This document shows, piece after piece, positions 32,230-42,999 of a stretch of 64,000 nt of DNA (the stretch's first letter is position 1; every line of letters begins with the position of its first letter). The notes under the pieces were generated by a model. It did not search any database and was not told the origin of the DNA. It saw only the letters and a list, made by a program, of their open reading frames with translations. The DNA comes from Spirometra erinaceieuropaei (lineage: Eukaryota; Platyhelminthes; Cestoda; Diphyllobothriidea; Diphyllobothriidae): the NCBI GenBank assembly GCA_902702965.1, contig CACRXP010000005.1, positions 2,806,366-2,870,365 on the forward strand. Direction: 5' to 3'. A program made the translations under genes and the position numbers.

Positions 32230-32790
32230 ATTTGGCGATCGGTAAATTATGACCAATCTGCTGCAGGCTGCTATGAAACCCCTCATGATGTTGAAGCACC
32301 TGCCATTCCCAGGAACGACAAATATAAATGTATTGCGAACGCGAAGGACACGATTACTAATCTCTCCATCATACGATCGGTCATTCCCGACAGTTTTGAG
32401 ATGCCTAAATCATGTGGGTTGGAGACCAAGATTGATCGCGCCGATGTCGGCAGGCGTTCTAAGAACATCTCTTGAAAGAACCTACCGTCAGTGGCCATGT
32501 TCCCAACAAGACAACGCGTACGATGCAGGAGTTCTGACGGCTTGCGATCACATAAAGCCTCTTCTCTTACAAGTGCGTGATAATTATGGCGATCTGAAAC
32601 TGAGGTCAGGCGAAGAAGTCCAACCTGTAGCTTCTTATAGGGAGCATCAGCACTTTGGAAAGAATGGTAGGAGGAAGAGCTTCGACCAACTTATAATACA
32701 TGTCGGTTCCTCGTGTTACTTTTGCCGAGTGGAACGTTGCCTCAATGCAAAAGACATAAAATTCTGACGCATGTTTCCAGAAGTCTTGGA
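32230..32790 (-). pseudogene. Ty3/gypsy-type gag remnant
   Basis: The minus strand carries, in two frames, a decayed retroviral-type gag of an LTR retrotransposon. The first part (32767-32600) reads AEFYVFCIEATF....T..MYYKLVEALPP with ILSKVL; the second (32498-32283) reads FFQEMFLERLPTSARSILVS and KLSGMTDRMME, the conserved capsid-end pattern (R..FL.RLP..VR..L......LA.MAD..ME). A plus-strand open frame covering the same bases is an antisense shadow. Protease, RT, integrase and LTRs are not seen. Confidence 0.7.
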
Positions 32791-32799
32791 GGGGGGGGG

Positions 32800-33955
32800 G
32801 GCGGAGGGGGAAACAGCTCCAGTGAAAGCAGTAGCGGCAGCGTTAGAATCCGTAGAGGACATGGTGGTGGACAGGCAGGAGTTATGAAAGAATTAATAAC
32901 TAAATGTCAAACGATTTGATAGTTCAATACATGCCACGAGTGTCGCGTTGAGCCGAGTTCCTTCCATTCGCATAAACAAACGGCAAGTTTAAAAATGGTG
33001 AACGGGCAGGTAAATGCAAGATAGTCTGGCGCCTCGGCATAAATGTTCTGTTAACTGGCATCGTCGATATGTCCTGAATAAAGCCTTCCGTGATACTTTC
33101 TAGGCAAGGGAAGCACTCTCAGGTTGACGCGATATCTTGGGGCTAAGTTTTTTAAAATAGTACTAGGTGACAGCTCGCGTATTTTCCTTTAGTCTGAAAC
33201 CTACCTGATATCCGATGGTACCGAGCTTTCCATCCCTAAATTGTCTTGCTGTCTGTTCGTAGGAGACTGAACACATATATAAGTTGTGTTCAAGTAATTT
33301 AACCACATTTCGTTTGTTGTTTCGTTCAGAGATTGTTTGTTTGTTTAATTCCGCATTGACAGTGAATTATAATTTGCGTTTTCTGGATTATTCGCAATTT
33401 TTCTTGAATTCCGTGTGGTTCTTAAATTCCGCTTCTCATCGAGTATGATCTCCCAGTATTGGCACTATACTATTCTGTTTCAGTATGGCCTGGAACACGT
33501 CTAAGACACAAACTGTCATTTTCGGGGAAAAATGTGCGCGAAGCGCCAAACCATTCCGAAAATTTTCAGACGTTATGCGCCTGTAGGGGATGTACAGATC
33601 ATTAGGATCCAGACTGGGATCTGCGAAATCTTGGCTGTCATAACGCATCGCAGTTGTAAACAGGCCGGTCAAGAGTGCTGTTGATCTGAACTATATCCCT
33701 GGCCATGTTTGCTTCTACTATCGAATGACTTTTACCATCAGAGAAACAGCAGACGCGACCGACCTCTTCGAATGCCTTTTAAGTCGAGCGATTAGTTAGG
33801 TAGCGTCTTGGCTACCTAATTCCCTGCTGTCGTTAAACTTTCACTTCTTCCTCCTTGTTTATGCCATTTAAATCATACGATCAGTTAGACAGCTTCCTGT
33901 TGTCATTAAACCTTCACTTCCTCCCTTTTGTTTATGCTTCATTTTGAAGATATGT
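32800..33955. other. non-coding stretch, nothing recognised
   Basis: Begins with a G-rich low-complexity run (32792-32812). AT-rich sequence with T-rich runs at 33300-33440; no gene recognised. Confidence 0.35.
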
Positions 33956-34063
33956 AATGTTATCCCACTGGGAAAACTGTAGTTAACCACAACCCTGACG
34001 TCAACCGTGGCCATGCCTACATGCCTCGTATGTATTTAAGGAAAACTCGGGCGTAACTGTTGC

Positions 34064-34215
34064 CTTAACCTAAGTCCTAAAACCCTAACACCTAACCCTA
34101 GCCCTAAAACCTTAATCCAAAATCTAAACCGAAAGCTCCATACCAAGCCTCAGCTCCATATCCAAACTACAATCTCAGCCTGGCAGCCCCAGCCCTAAGA
34201 ATAACCCAACTTCTA
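34064..34215. repeat. degenerate interstitial (CCCTAA)-like block
   Basis: CCTAAAACCCTAACACCTAACCCTAGCCCTAAAACC followed by increasingly diverged CCTAA/CCAAA units. It looks like an old internal telomere-type (TTAGGG complement) array. It runs directly into a Penelope-like 3' tail. Confidence 0.7.
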
Positions 34216-34335
34216 ACACTAACGCTAGTATCTGCTATTGTTTCTGATGATGAGTTAGAGCAGGAATCCGAGACGTCAGACGAATAGAGCTCTTGTCCCA
34301 GCGATTGTGTCTTCTTCAGGACTAACCCTAGTGCT
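34195..34335 (+). repeat. 3' tail copy of a Penelope-like element
   Basis: TTTCTGATGATGAGTTAGAGCAGGAATCCGAGACGTCA..CGAATAGAG and GCGATTGTGTCTTCTTCAGGAC parallel 55310-55405 closely (GTCTCTGACGACGGGTTCGAGCGGGAATCCGAAACGTCATGCC). Confidence 0.6.
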
Positions 34336-34496
34336 AACCTCGAACCCGATACGAGCAACTTTAGCGTAAGTAGCGCCGGTGAAGGTCAAAATTCGCGCTT
34401 CGCATAAGCCTTTTTGTGTCCTATTGTTAGACAAGCAGTTATGAACCATAACTAACTAAATAATATAAGGAAGCAGACTTTGAATAATCGATGATT

Positions 34497-34945
34497 CGAC
34501 AGCCGTTGTCGACTATGTCCGCCGCGTGCTCCAGGGTAGTGCGAGACCAGAAACGGTGACTTGCGCGTGAATTAGTTTATAGTAAGTGTAGACTTGCGTT
34601 CCATCCACCGCACTCTCTCCCTCCCCACCTGGGCTCGGTGTCAAAACGTAGTCAAGAAGAACGGAGGTTAGGGAGGGCGCAGGTGGATGGCGCGGCTGAG
34701 TCCGCACCTTGGCGCTTCACTCAACACCATTGCTGCACATAAAAATTGACCAGGGTTGTAAACAACAACAACAAAAACAACAACACCACGACGGCTCAGA
34801 AGGACGAAGATGACTGGGCAGCCATGCTCACGACCTGCATACCCAGCGGGAGTGTAAGGACATCTACCGGCGGGGCATCAGATGTCAGTGAACTGATAGA
34901 GCATACCAGGCTGCGAGGGTCATTGCTTGCTGATCCTAGCATAGA
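34497..34945 (+). repeat. DR dispersed repeat, near-full-length reference copy
   Basis: Order of blocks: CGACAGCCGTTGTCGACTATGT, GCGTGCTCCAGGG, GGTGACTTGCGCGTGAATTAG, CCACCGCACTCTCTCCCTCC, CACCTGGGCTCGGTGTCAA, GGAGGTTAGGGAGGGCGCAGGTGG, an (AAC)n stretch at 34762-34785, AGAAGGACGAAGATGACTGGGC, ACATCTACCGGCGGGG and CATACCAGGCTGCGAGGG. 51120-51640 is the same element reversed. No reading frame is shared with confidence, and I recognise no named family. Confidence 0.7.
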
Positions 34946-34949
34946 AGAC

Positions 34950-36610
34950 GCTTAAAGACCCTTATTGGAACAATTACTCACCGGGGTTACATACAATACC
35001 CTCACGCATGTTGGTTCAACGAAGTACCACCGCTAAGGGCGCTGAGAAAATCTAACAATAAACTCCGCATTATCTGCCTTCTGCAGAAAGCAACACCCTC
35101 AACTGTGGGTCAGGAAGATCTGAGGGCTGAGCCTGGATTCAGGCAGTAAGGAAACCTGGCAGTCGATCTTTTAAATCCCGTCTTGCGACAGTAGCTTTCG
35201 TCGACCCAGTCTCATCTCTGGAAATTTCCGCCATTCCAGAAGTGACAACACGAACGGGCACCTATCAGCAAATGAAGATGCAGACACCTTCTGCTGTCAA
35301 CTCAGGAAATCCTATCTATTCTTTTGATTGATGGTTTACTCCCTATTGCTTCATATAGGCTACAGCGTTTCTGACTTCTTTCTAAACAGTTCTCATTTGC
35401 GATAGGGTTCATGGTCCTCTCCTTGCCCACTTGGTGTAGCAGTCACGACTAGCTAGGTCAGTCATCCAGACGTCCCGTCACCTGGTTTTGGGTTGGTCCC
35501 GTCGCGTGCGTTGGGGATGGCGTGACAGCAACTACTTCTCAATCGGTGGAGAAAGTTAGTTGAGGCGGAAACATCTGAACACCTTGGCGCCGGCCCCTGC
35601 ATGAAAGTTCTCCCGTCCGCTTCAAGGGGAGGGCGGGGGGCCCGACCTTCATTGAATTAACTCAGCGCTTTGTATCCCCCCCCCCCCTCCTGCACGCCAC
35701 CGCCCTCACCGCGTCAGACCTGTGGGCAAGACGTGGCGTTTACACGCCTCATTTGGCCGCGTGTGAGCGGGGTAAAATGAATTGGGTCGGGAATCTGTTG
35801 TCACAGCAACTAGGCCAGCAGCATTGATGTGGCGGGGCGTTCACATGCGTACGCGACACCAACCACGCATGCATCTGAAACTTGACTTGTCATCCGCTCA
35901 CTTTCAACACCCGTCTCCTCCCCCTCCCCACCCCCACTGCGGCAGGTGGGAGGCAATCTGGGAGAAGGGGAAGCAGAAAACTAGGTGAGGTCTACCACAT
36001 CTTGATGAGCCGGCAGTTTGAAGGATCAAGACTTGCACAAAAGTGGAGTAAGATGCATCGTAGTAGATGGCTTGTCGATTCAGCTGTCAGGGGCTCCCAC
36101 AAGGTCCCGAACATCGATATACTCTCAGACACTAAACCAGTGGACTGTAGTTAATGAGAGAAAATGCTTTCCGGTTAGAGAAGTTGGCTAATTTCCCGAC
36201 AGTTCCATCGGATAGCGCTTGGGACATTACCAGAGACGCGACGACTAATGTGACAACCGCTTAGGACGGAAATACGGATATAAGATTTTAGGCAGGAGAT
36301 AAACTGAGCCGGAGTAGACTGTGGTGATCCCCACTTGGTAAACTGTCCCGACGTTTGATGTGAAGACCATCATCTCCGGACGGCAGCGAACCACTCAAAT
36401 GAAGAGTAGTATTTTCGGAGGTTTTTAATTAGATCGTCTGACTACCGGATTGATTAATACCGGACGGTTTGCTATCTGTGACACCAGCAATTATTTATCA
36501 AAGCACTCTCCGTTTATTCCCACACAGATGTAGTTAACCCTACGGTTATTTTCATTGTAACCTTTCCAAGATGAGAGCCTGTCCTGCTTAGGCTAACAAA
36601 AACCGCTGAA
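34950..36610. other. non-coding stretch, low complexity in part
   Basis: Contains C/G-rich runs (35630-35690 and 35915-35960) but no recognised gene or repeat family. Confidence 0.35.
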
Positions 36611-36617
36611 TAAACCG

Positions 36618-37226
36618 AAGGTACTGTTATAGTGTGATCCCTACCCTAATAGGTAATAATCAAAAATCAGAATCAGAGTTAAAAATAAGTCGTCTGCATC
36701 GCGAAGATTAAATCCGAATGAAATAACAAAAATTAAGCAATAAATACTCCTTTAATATCGCGTAGGACTCCAACGGAGTGGTCTTCGTCTCCTTTCAAAA
36801 CACGCCAGCAGTGTTCATCCAAGTACCTCCGAAGTAAATGCTATGGATGTCCGCTATTTTCTTCAAAATCCAAATCTTGCTGTCTAACCAAGTCCCCTTG
36901 AGTTGCTGGGTGTACGGACCTATATTTGGAGCAACATCCTTTTTCTGGTGGTTTACGGTTTTATGATTGTATCTACCCTGATTATGTCGTCGATAAGCTG
37001 GCCATTCGTCCTAATGAATCGTTGAAGCTGCTTCTACTTAGCGTTCAATGATAGGGATCAGCGTAATTGCATTTCGCCTGCGTAGGTAGAAGTACCTAAC
37101 TTCGGCACACTGACACAATCTCAAGACCCACGGACCATCGATACGCGAGCCGAGGTTCCATTATTATGCACTGGATCGCCATCATCTTCTTCGGCAGGTG
37201 CATCTCGATCTACAAGATGACCACGG
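36618..37226. repeat. ~600-bp direct duplication, copy A
   Basis: Ordered matches to 38006-38600 along the whole length: AATCAAAAATCAGAATCAG, AATACTCCTTTAAT.TCGCGTAGGACT, CTGTCTAACCAAGTC, AAGTACCTAAC.TCGGCACACTGACACAATC, GACCCACGGACCATC.ATACG and TGGATCGCCATCATCTT. No convincing coding frame survives in both copies. Confidence 0.75.
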
Positions 37227-37290
37227 CTGTACTAACGGCGCCCTGAAAATCTGACCTCGTCGATTTGTGATTCAATTCGCGTCGTCTGGT

Positions 37291-37402
37291 GGGGCCTCGT
37301 AGCTCAGATGGTTGGAGCGTTGGTTGCACTAAAGCCTCCCCTTGCTGTCGTGGGTTCGAATCCCACCAAGGCACCGAGTTTTTCACAGTTGGGTCAAAGT
37401 GA
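37291..37402 (+). mobile_element. tRNA-derived SINE (family S1)
   Basis: GGGGCCTCGTAGCTCAGATGG (A box region), GTGGGTTCGAATCCCACC (intact B box and T arm) and the tail GAGTTTTTCACAGTTGGGTCAAA. The best kept S1 T arm in the window; the single-copy form, lying between the two members of the 36.6/38.0-kb duplication. Confidence 0.88.
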
Positions 37403-38005
37403 ATTATTCCAAACTACTCCACTGGCAGTGGCTTGCAAAGCATCTTAACAATTGTCCGAAAATCCGAAATGACTGAAATCATTTTGCTTTTTCGCCTGGC
37501 TCATTGTCCTTCCTCGAAGTCACGTATCTTAACTTACGTTCACTCTCCGGGCCCTGAATAACACCACTTCCTCATGTCCAACTGTCACGACCTATGGCAG
37601 TTCAACTTTCTGCGGAAAGACCGACCTGTCAGCAGACAAAAGACATCCAAGTGGGTAGGGGACGTTATCGCCCAAGACTGCACACGCGACTCCCTCCAGG
37701 GGAACTGCGCCGTGACGTTGTTCATTCGAAACCGTCTTGCAATCACCCAGCTCTGTGTTGTCACTAGCGCCGGTAAAGCACGCCCGGGAGGAGGGAGGAG
37801 AGGAGCTGCGACGCTGACAGATGCATGAGTCCCGAAACCAGCATTAATCAGGAGTAGGGATCACATCCAGTACGCGGTCGACAGATAAATGAGAAGCCGT
37901 TGGTAGACAATGATAAATTAGTGGCACGTACGCAGCCAGATCATCTAGGCAGGAGACTCCCACGTTGCGGTTTCATCTAAAAGAAGGGAAGCTGGCTGCT
38001 ACTAT

Positions 38006-38600
38006 AACTCGATCCCTACCATCTGTGTTCTACCATAGCGCGATTCCTACCCTAATAGATACAGGTCAAAAATCAGAATCAGATAAAAATATATCGTCTG
38101 TATTTCAAAAATTAAGCCCGAGTCATATAATAACAACTAAGCAACAAATACTCCTTTAATGTCGCGTAGGACTTCCACTGAATGCTATTTATCTCTCTTC
38201 CAAAGACCCCAACAGCATTCATTCAAGTGCCTCCCAAGTAAATGCTGTGGAACTCCGCGATTTTTTCTCAAAATCTGAATCGAGCTGTCTAACCAAGTCT
38301 CCTCGATTCGCGGTATTTGGATCAACGTAATTTACCCGGTGATTAACGGTTTTGTGAGCGTATCCGGCCTTATTAACTGGCCATTCGTACTAATGCATCG
38401 TTGAACCTGCTGCTACTTCGAGTTTAATGACAGGGATCAAGGTCGCTGCATTGCGCTTGTGTGTGTTGAAGTACCTAACATCGGCACACTGACACAATCG
38501 AAAGACCCACGGACCATCAATACGCCAGCCGTGGTTCCCATTTTATGCATTGGATCGCCATCATCTTTTTGAGCAGGTGCATCTCGACCTACAAAATGAC
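38006..38600. repeat. ~600-bp direct duplication, copy B
   Basis: See 36618-37226. Copies are about 1.39 kb apart, same orientation, with many substitutions, so the duplication is old or both are insertions of one dispersed family. Confidence 0.75.
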
Positions 38601-38609
38601 CACCCTGAC

Positions 38610-39560
38610 CCTTCTATGATGACAGCATGTGCTGCCAAGGCCAGCAGAAACTGCTAACTAATCAAAGAGTCGCACCGCCTACCGTGCCCATCCAGTCATC
38701 CTCAACTGCAAACCCGAAGGTATAGTCCCCATCCCTGAAGACTTTTCTGTCATGGCCTTGTTGGCTGCCCTTGCGTCCAGCAGGGTCACCACGCGCTGCA
38801 CATCGCCAACATTTCAACGACATTAACTTGTGTGGGCTTATTAACACACGGAAAAGAACCTGTTATAACGGCAGGATGATTTTCTAGCGGAGGTAGCGCC
38901 AAAGGAGTCGCCTTCCTCGCCATCTACACCGGCTTTGATTCATGGTAGTAGGCTCGAATCGTCTGAATCAGCCTCGGTGATACCTTGTTATGCAAGTAAA
39001 TCAACCGCACCGAATTCTGATGGGCAGGACCAAATGCAGAACCAAAACCCACGAAACAGACAAGAGTGGACTCCCATTAGAAACTGTGTTTGGAGGTTCG
39101 GTAATGCTAGAAAGCACCTCTCCGTCTGATCGAAAGTGGTACTGATTACTTCCCGTCCGGGCGTTGTAGCGCAAGCGGGAGCGATAAGGATGAACAAGTG
39201 TGAAGACCTTTGGGACAGTTCTAGGGGAACCTATGTCACTGAAGTTTTCAAACAGTGGAACGCCGCCCTTGAGAAGATTAGCTTGTTAACCGAGACTTTC
39301 CAGCCTCCGGGTAATCCCTCTGCTTCTCTGATTTTGATCGAAATTTGGTGTAACCACTTAGCTAATACTACTTAAGTGCATTTATGGACTTCAGGTGAGA
39401 TGCGGGTCTCGTCAAACAGACGACTGTCCACCATTATCGATAATGTCCAAGGAACGATTCGGTGGATGTAAGGCTGCAGTGCTAGTTGCACTCGAGTACC
39501 GGACGACAGTCGATGGGACGCAGTCTGCAGGACTCAGAAGCTGGACATAATTATCGTTTA
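38610..39560. other. no recognised gene
   Basis: Short plus-strand frames at 38935-39129 and 39136-39375 have no family resemblance. Confidence 0.35.
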
Positions 39561-39572
39561 GACAGAATTACA

Positions 39573-39635
39573 TTACCGACAAATACAAGGGAGACTGGAA
39601 TGGCCATTACGGAACTCCCTTGTCTTTGTCGGTAA
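39573..39635. repeat. SINE-derived hairpin
   Basis: TTACCGACAAATACAAGGGAG (39573-39593) pairs at 20 of 21 positions with CTCCCTTGTCTTTGTCGGTAA (39615-39635) across a 21-nt loop. Both arms are pieces of the S2 SINE body in opposite orientation. Confidence 0.85.
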
Positions 39636-39770
39636 CAACATTCTGCTTACATCATGCACCTCTGCGCGGCTGCTAGTTGGGCTCGAGAGAGAGCCCGTAA
39701 GGCAAAACGGAACGAGTGAGTTTCGTATGAACGATCGGTGAGCGCCCCTACCATTGTATATTCCCGATCG
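39606..39770 (+). mobile_element. S2 SINE body, truncated copy
   Basis: CTCCCTTGTCTTTGTCGGTAAC...GCGCGGCTGCTAGTTGGGCTCGAGAGAGAGCCCGTAAGGC...AACGGAACGAGTGAGTTTCGTATGAACGATCGGTGA is nearly identical to 39930-40055. The tRNA-like head has been replaced by the hairpin. Confidence 0.85.
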
Positions 39771-39787
39771 AAAACCGACAGGGCAAC

Positions 39788-40068
39788 GGGCTCGTGGTCC
39801 AGTGGTTAGAGGCGTGGACTTCTAACTAACAGGTCGCGAGTTCGAGCCTCGGGTGTTCCACACTTCGGGGCTGGGTATGACTGGCTGACGACGGTTAATA
39901 AGCCAGAAATGGCCATTCCAGTCTCCCCTGTCTTTGTCAGTAATACCATACTGCCTATATCATGCGCCGCTGTGCGGCTGCTGGTTGGGCTCGAGAGAGA
40001 GCCCGTAAGACACAACGGAACGAGTGAGTTCCGTATGAACGATCGGTGATCGCCCTCTACCATAATTA
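39788..40068 (+). mobile_element. tRNA-Arg(UCU)-like SINE (family S2)
   Basis: The head reads GGCTCGTGGTCCAGTGGTTAGAGGCG (D arm, A box), GTGGACTTCTAACTAAC (anticodon loop CTTCTAA as in tRNA-Arg UCU) and GGTCGCGAGTTCGAGCCTCGG (T arm, B box). The acceptor stem does not close and a ~200-bp body follows with GGCTCGAGAGAGAGCCCGTAAG, so it is a SINE. The adjacent truncated copy suggests two insertions or a local duplication. Confidence 0.85.
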
Positions 40069-40069
40069 T

Positions 40070-40850
40070 CTTTCCCCTGTAGCGTAAAGTCCGATAGTTA
40101 CGCCATCGATACACCATAGTTGTCTCCGATCGCTAGGACATTCGAGGTAGTTCACAGGGTTAACGGACAGAAGCATGCATGTGGAGGAGAAGAGACCACA
40201 TGAGACTTCCAACCCCATCAACCGGTGAACAGAGGGCCAAGTCATGAGGAGATGGGTCAGGCGGATCGTAAGAAATAAAGAGAACCACAGGGGCGTAGGG
40301 AAGCCAAGCGTAGAAGCGGGGACTGCCTAAGCTTAGCGACTGACTGATAAGGGTCTTGCTCCCCCCTCCTCTGACTTCCCCCGTCACCGATAGTAAAACG
40401 GTCATAAACTGGCCGGACACGGTGTAAGGATGAAGGCGGGAACGGGGGCTGTTTGCTGGTTCCGGGGTCCTCGTTGGGATATTTCTTCCCAAGGGCGGGG
40501 CATTAAAGATGCCACTTCCGTTGCCCCCTTCTCCGTTTCTTCGCCGCCCCTCCTCCCCCTACTCGCACAACCTAGTGGCCGTTATTCGCTTTATAGCCAC
40601 CTGTCGTGGGTGATGATGCAGTCACCTTCCCCTCCCCCCACACCCTCCCCCCTCCATGTGCTCTGCAGCCGGCACTTCGGACCTGGGATGAGGACTAGGT
40701 GGCAGCGGCCAAGACTTCTTTTATTGCCCTAGTTTAACTCGGCTACTGGGGTAGAACCAAGGCGAGCGTAGAGACTGTGCTCAACCCGATCCGGAAACAT
40801 CCGAACGACTGCAGATGCCCCAACATCAGTTGAAAACAATTGAAATGGCA
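40070..40850. other. C-rich stretch, no gene recognised
   Basis: Long C/T-rich runs at 40500-40660 give spurious Pro/Ser-rich frames. Confidence 0.35.
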
Positions 40851-40857
40851 AGATTCT

Positions 40858-40968
40858 ATTTCGTAGCCGTACCTGTTAGGGGTTAGGAGTTAAGGTTAGG
40901 GCTAGAGGTTATGGACTGGGGTTAGGGGTTAGGCTGGGGCTTCTCTACTGCAGGTACGGCTACGAAAT
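40858..40968. repeat. telomere-like block inside a perfect 18-bp inverted repeat
   Basis: ATTTCGTAGCCGTACCTG (40858-40875) is exactly reverse-complemented at 40951-40968. The 75-bp interior is made of variants of GTTAGGG (GTTAGGGGTTAGGAGTTAAGG..., GGGGTTAGGGGTTAGGC). Confidence 0.85.
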
Positions 40969-41364
40969 ATGATCCGGCCGTCTTTTGTGCAGAGTTGCTC
41001 CTTACACCGGCTTCAAGCACCCGGAGGGACTTATTGGTGATCTGCAAACTGTAGAAATATAAAGGATACTCACAATCTTACTGCGCCTGCCGCAGGATGT
41101 TCGAAACACTGGCTTCCTCCGTTTGATGTTCGGGTGCAGTCGTGGATAATCGGACTTGTCACTTTGAACGGACCACGCGCTAGACGCGCTGGATCAGCTG
41201 GGGAGGGGGGGGGCACTAGACAGGAATTCGGTAGGCGTTAACGGGAATGTACACCCACGGGGGTGTCAACATAGGGGTATGACGGCACGCCCAGCTGCGT
41301 ACTCAAGTCGCGTCGACTGGGATCCGAGCCGCCCCTAATGTTCGTTCTGTCGTAAAAATTCTGG

Positions 41365-41425
41365 TCATCGTGTTGTGGAGCACGCGGTAAACGTCGTCCA
41401 AACCGACGGTCGAACTGTCGGATCA
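41365..41425 (-). repeat. DR dispersed repeat, end fragment
   Basis: GTGGAGCACGCGGTAAACGTCGTCC and CCGACGGTCGAACTGTCGG correspond to the outer end of the family (compare 51578-51612). Confidence 0.65.
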
Positions 41426-41429
41426 TCGG

Positions 41430-42115
41430 TCCCTTACTTGCGGTGTGAGGCCAATTGGACGGTTACTCAGCATGCTATGGATGACTGTGCTAAACGACCC
41501 TACTTATGCCTGGGCGGCGATCTGCCCATACCCCAGTGTCAAAACTAGTACAGAACATACCGGGTCCTAATCCGCCCTCAGCATGATGTGGGGATTTGCA
41601 GTATGCGCAAACGATAACAGGTGTTTGTGAAAAGCATTAAGATAACCGGGGAGGAACAGGCACAGCGGTGGACTGGTAATGGCGACAACCTCCTGTTTTC
41701 GCAAGGTAGTCGAGCTACTCATAACGCCACCGTGTACCACGTTCATGCTCCACTCCGTCTCAGTCTGCTTAGTCTAATAAATTCGAAAAGCAGTAAAGCT
41801 CCCATGACTCCCTAATCTAGTCGATGTGATGTTTTCAGCGGACTTCACTCGATCCTAGGTTTGCAGTAGACCCAACGGTAACATTCCAGTTGGAGTTTCT
41901 ACTTGACACATTTTACATCATCTTTCGCGTTCTTTCCTCTGAGAGAAGAGCAGGGAAGATCAGGGGTTAAATTCTATAGTCCGACAATCCTATCTACTGC
42001 AGTACTTCTTGTAGTGACTTCTTGTAGTCTGTTTGTCACGCTGCTTCCGCATGACGTCCAACATTGGACGACTAACTCCTTTGGCACTAATAACAACTAA
42101 GATAAAATTGGGAAA
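41430..42115. other. no recognised gene
   Basis: No conserved peptide or repeat identified. Confidence 0.3.
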
Positions 42116-42119
42116 TATA

Positions 42120-42310
42120 ACCGACAACAGTTGGGCCGTCACAGGCGACGTCGTCCACTGAGTACCATGCAAAGGATCCGCAGCAACGGTGACTTGCGCG
42201 TAAAGTATGTAATTCATAGAGAGGCGGAATTGCGCAACATCCACGGCACTCTCCTTCCCTTCCATCTGATGGCAAGACACTGTTAATACGGCCAGAGGCG
42301 AGTACGGTGA
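42120..42310 (+). repeat. DR dispersed repeat, partial copy
   Basis: ACGGTGACTTGCGCGTAAAGTATGTAATTCATAG, GCGCAACATCC-ACGGCACTCTCC and a GGCAAGACACTGT block in family order. Confidence 0.6.
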
Positions 42311-42694
42311 CAGTGTTGGACAGCCTGTGTGCATGTACCACGCCCTAGCCGGTTTCCGCTGCGGTTGTGCCAGGCTTCCGCAAGGGCGGTTTAAATCTCA
42401 CTCCTGTGGGATTTCCATAAAGACCACATTAAGGGGACGCTGGAGCCTGACTATCGTACCCCCAGTTACTCAAAAATACTTCCATGAGAACCGAATTATA
42501 CTTCCACTTGGCCACCTCCCAAGCGACGACTCTTGTTGCGTCATGTGGAATACGCTGGTGTGTCGTTGAAGTGGTTCTCCCATTGTCCTTCTCACTCTCT
42601 TCCCTCTCCAAAGCACCAGTCGTCCGTCCGGACATGCTGAATAACGAGTTATGTCACAGGACGCAGTGGTTCACTCGGTGTGCCACGCACACAA

Positions 42695-42990
42695 AAAGAC
42701 AGTCCGACCGTCGTTTCCGACGGTGTCCACCGTGTGCTCCACGCTAAGGGGTGAGCAAGGACGGTGACTTGCGCGTGAATTCAGTTATAGTGGCGGTGGG
42801 CTTGCGCAGCGCCTACCACACTCTCCCCTCCTCCCCCCACTTGGACCCCATGTCATGACAGAGTGGCGAAGAACAGAGGCGGGAGAGGTCGCAGGCGAAT
42901 GGCACCTAGGCGTGTCTCCACATTTCCCCGTCAAAAACGTACAATGCTCAGGATTTTACACAACAAGGAAAAAGGGGGCAGCTCGGAGCC
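42695..42990 (+). repeat. DR dispersed repeat copy
   Basis: CCGACCGTCGTTTCCGACGGTGTCCACCGTGTGCTCCACGC, GACGGTGACTTGCGCGTGAATTCAGTTATAG, GCGCAGCGCCTACCACACTCTCCCC and CAGAGGCGGGAGAGGTCGCAGG match 34497-34690; CAGGATTTTACACAACAAGG parallels the (AAC)n junction. Confidence 0.7.
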
Positions 42991-42999
42991 ACTAAGGAG

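Noticed and set aside
32249..32767. 172-codon plus-strand open frame, the longest open frame after the LINE and Penelope pieces
   Set aside because: The minus strand of the same bases carries recognisable gypsy gag motifs; the plus frame is an antisense shadow with no family resemblance.
40858..40968. True telomere or chromosome end
   Set aside because: Units are degenerate and short, occur at several internal sites, and unique sequence continues on both sides.
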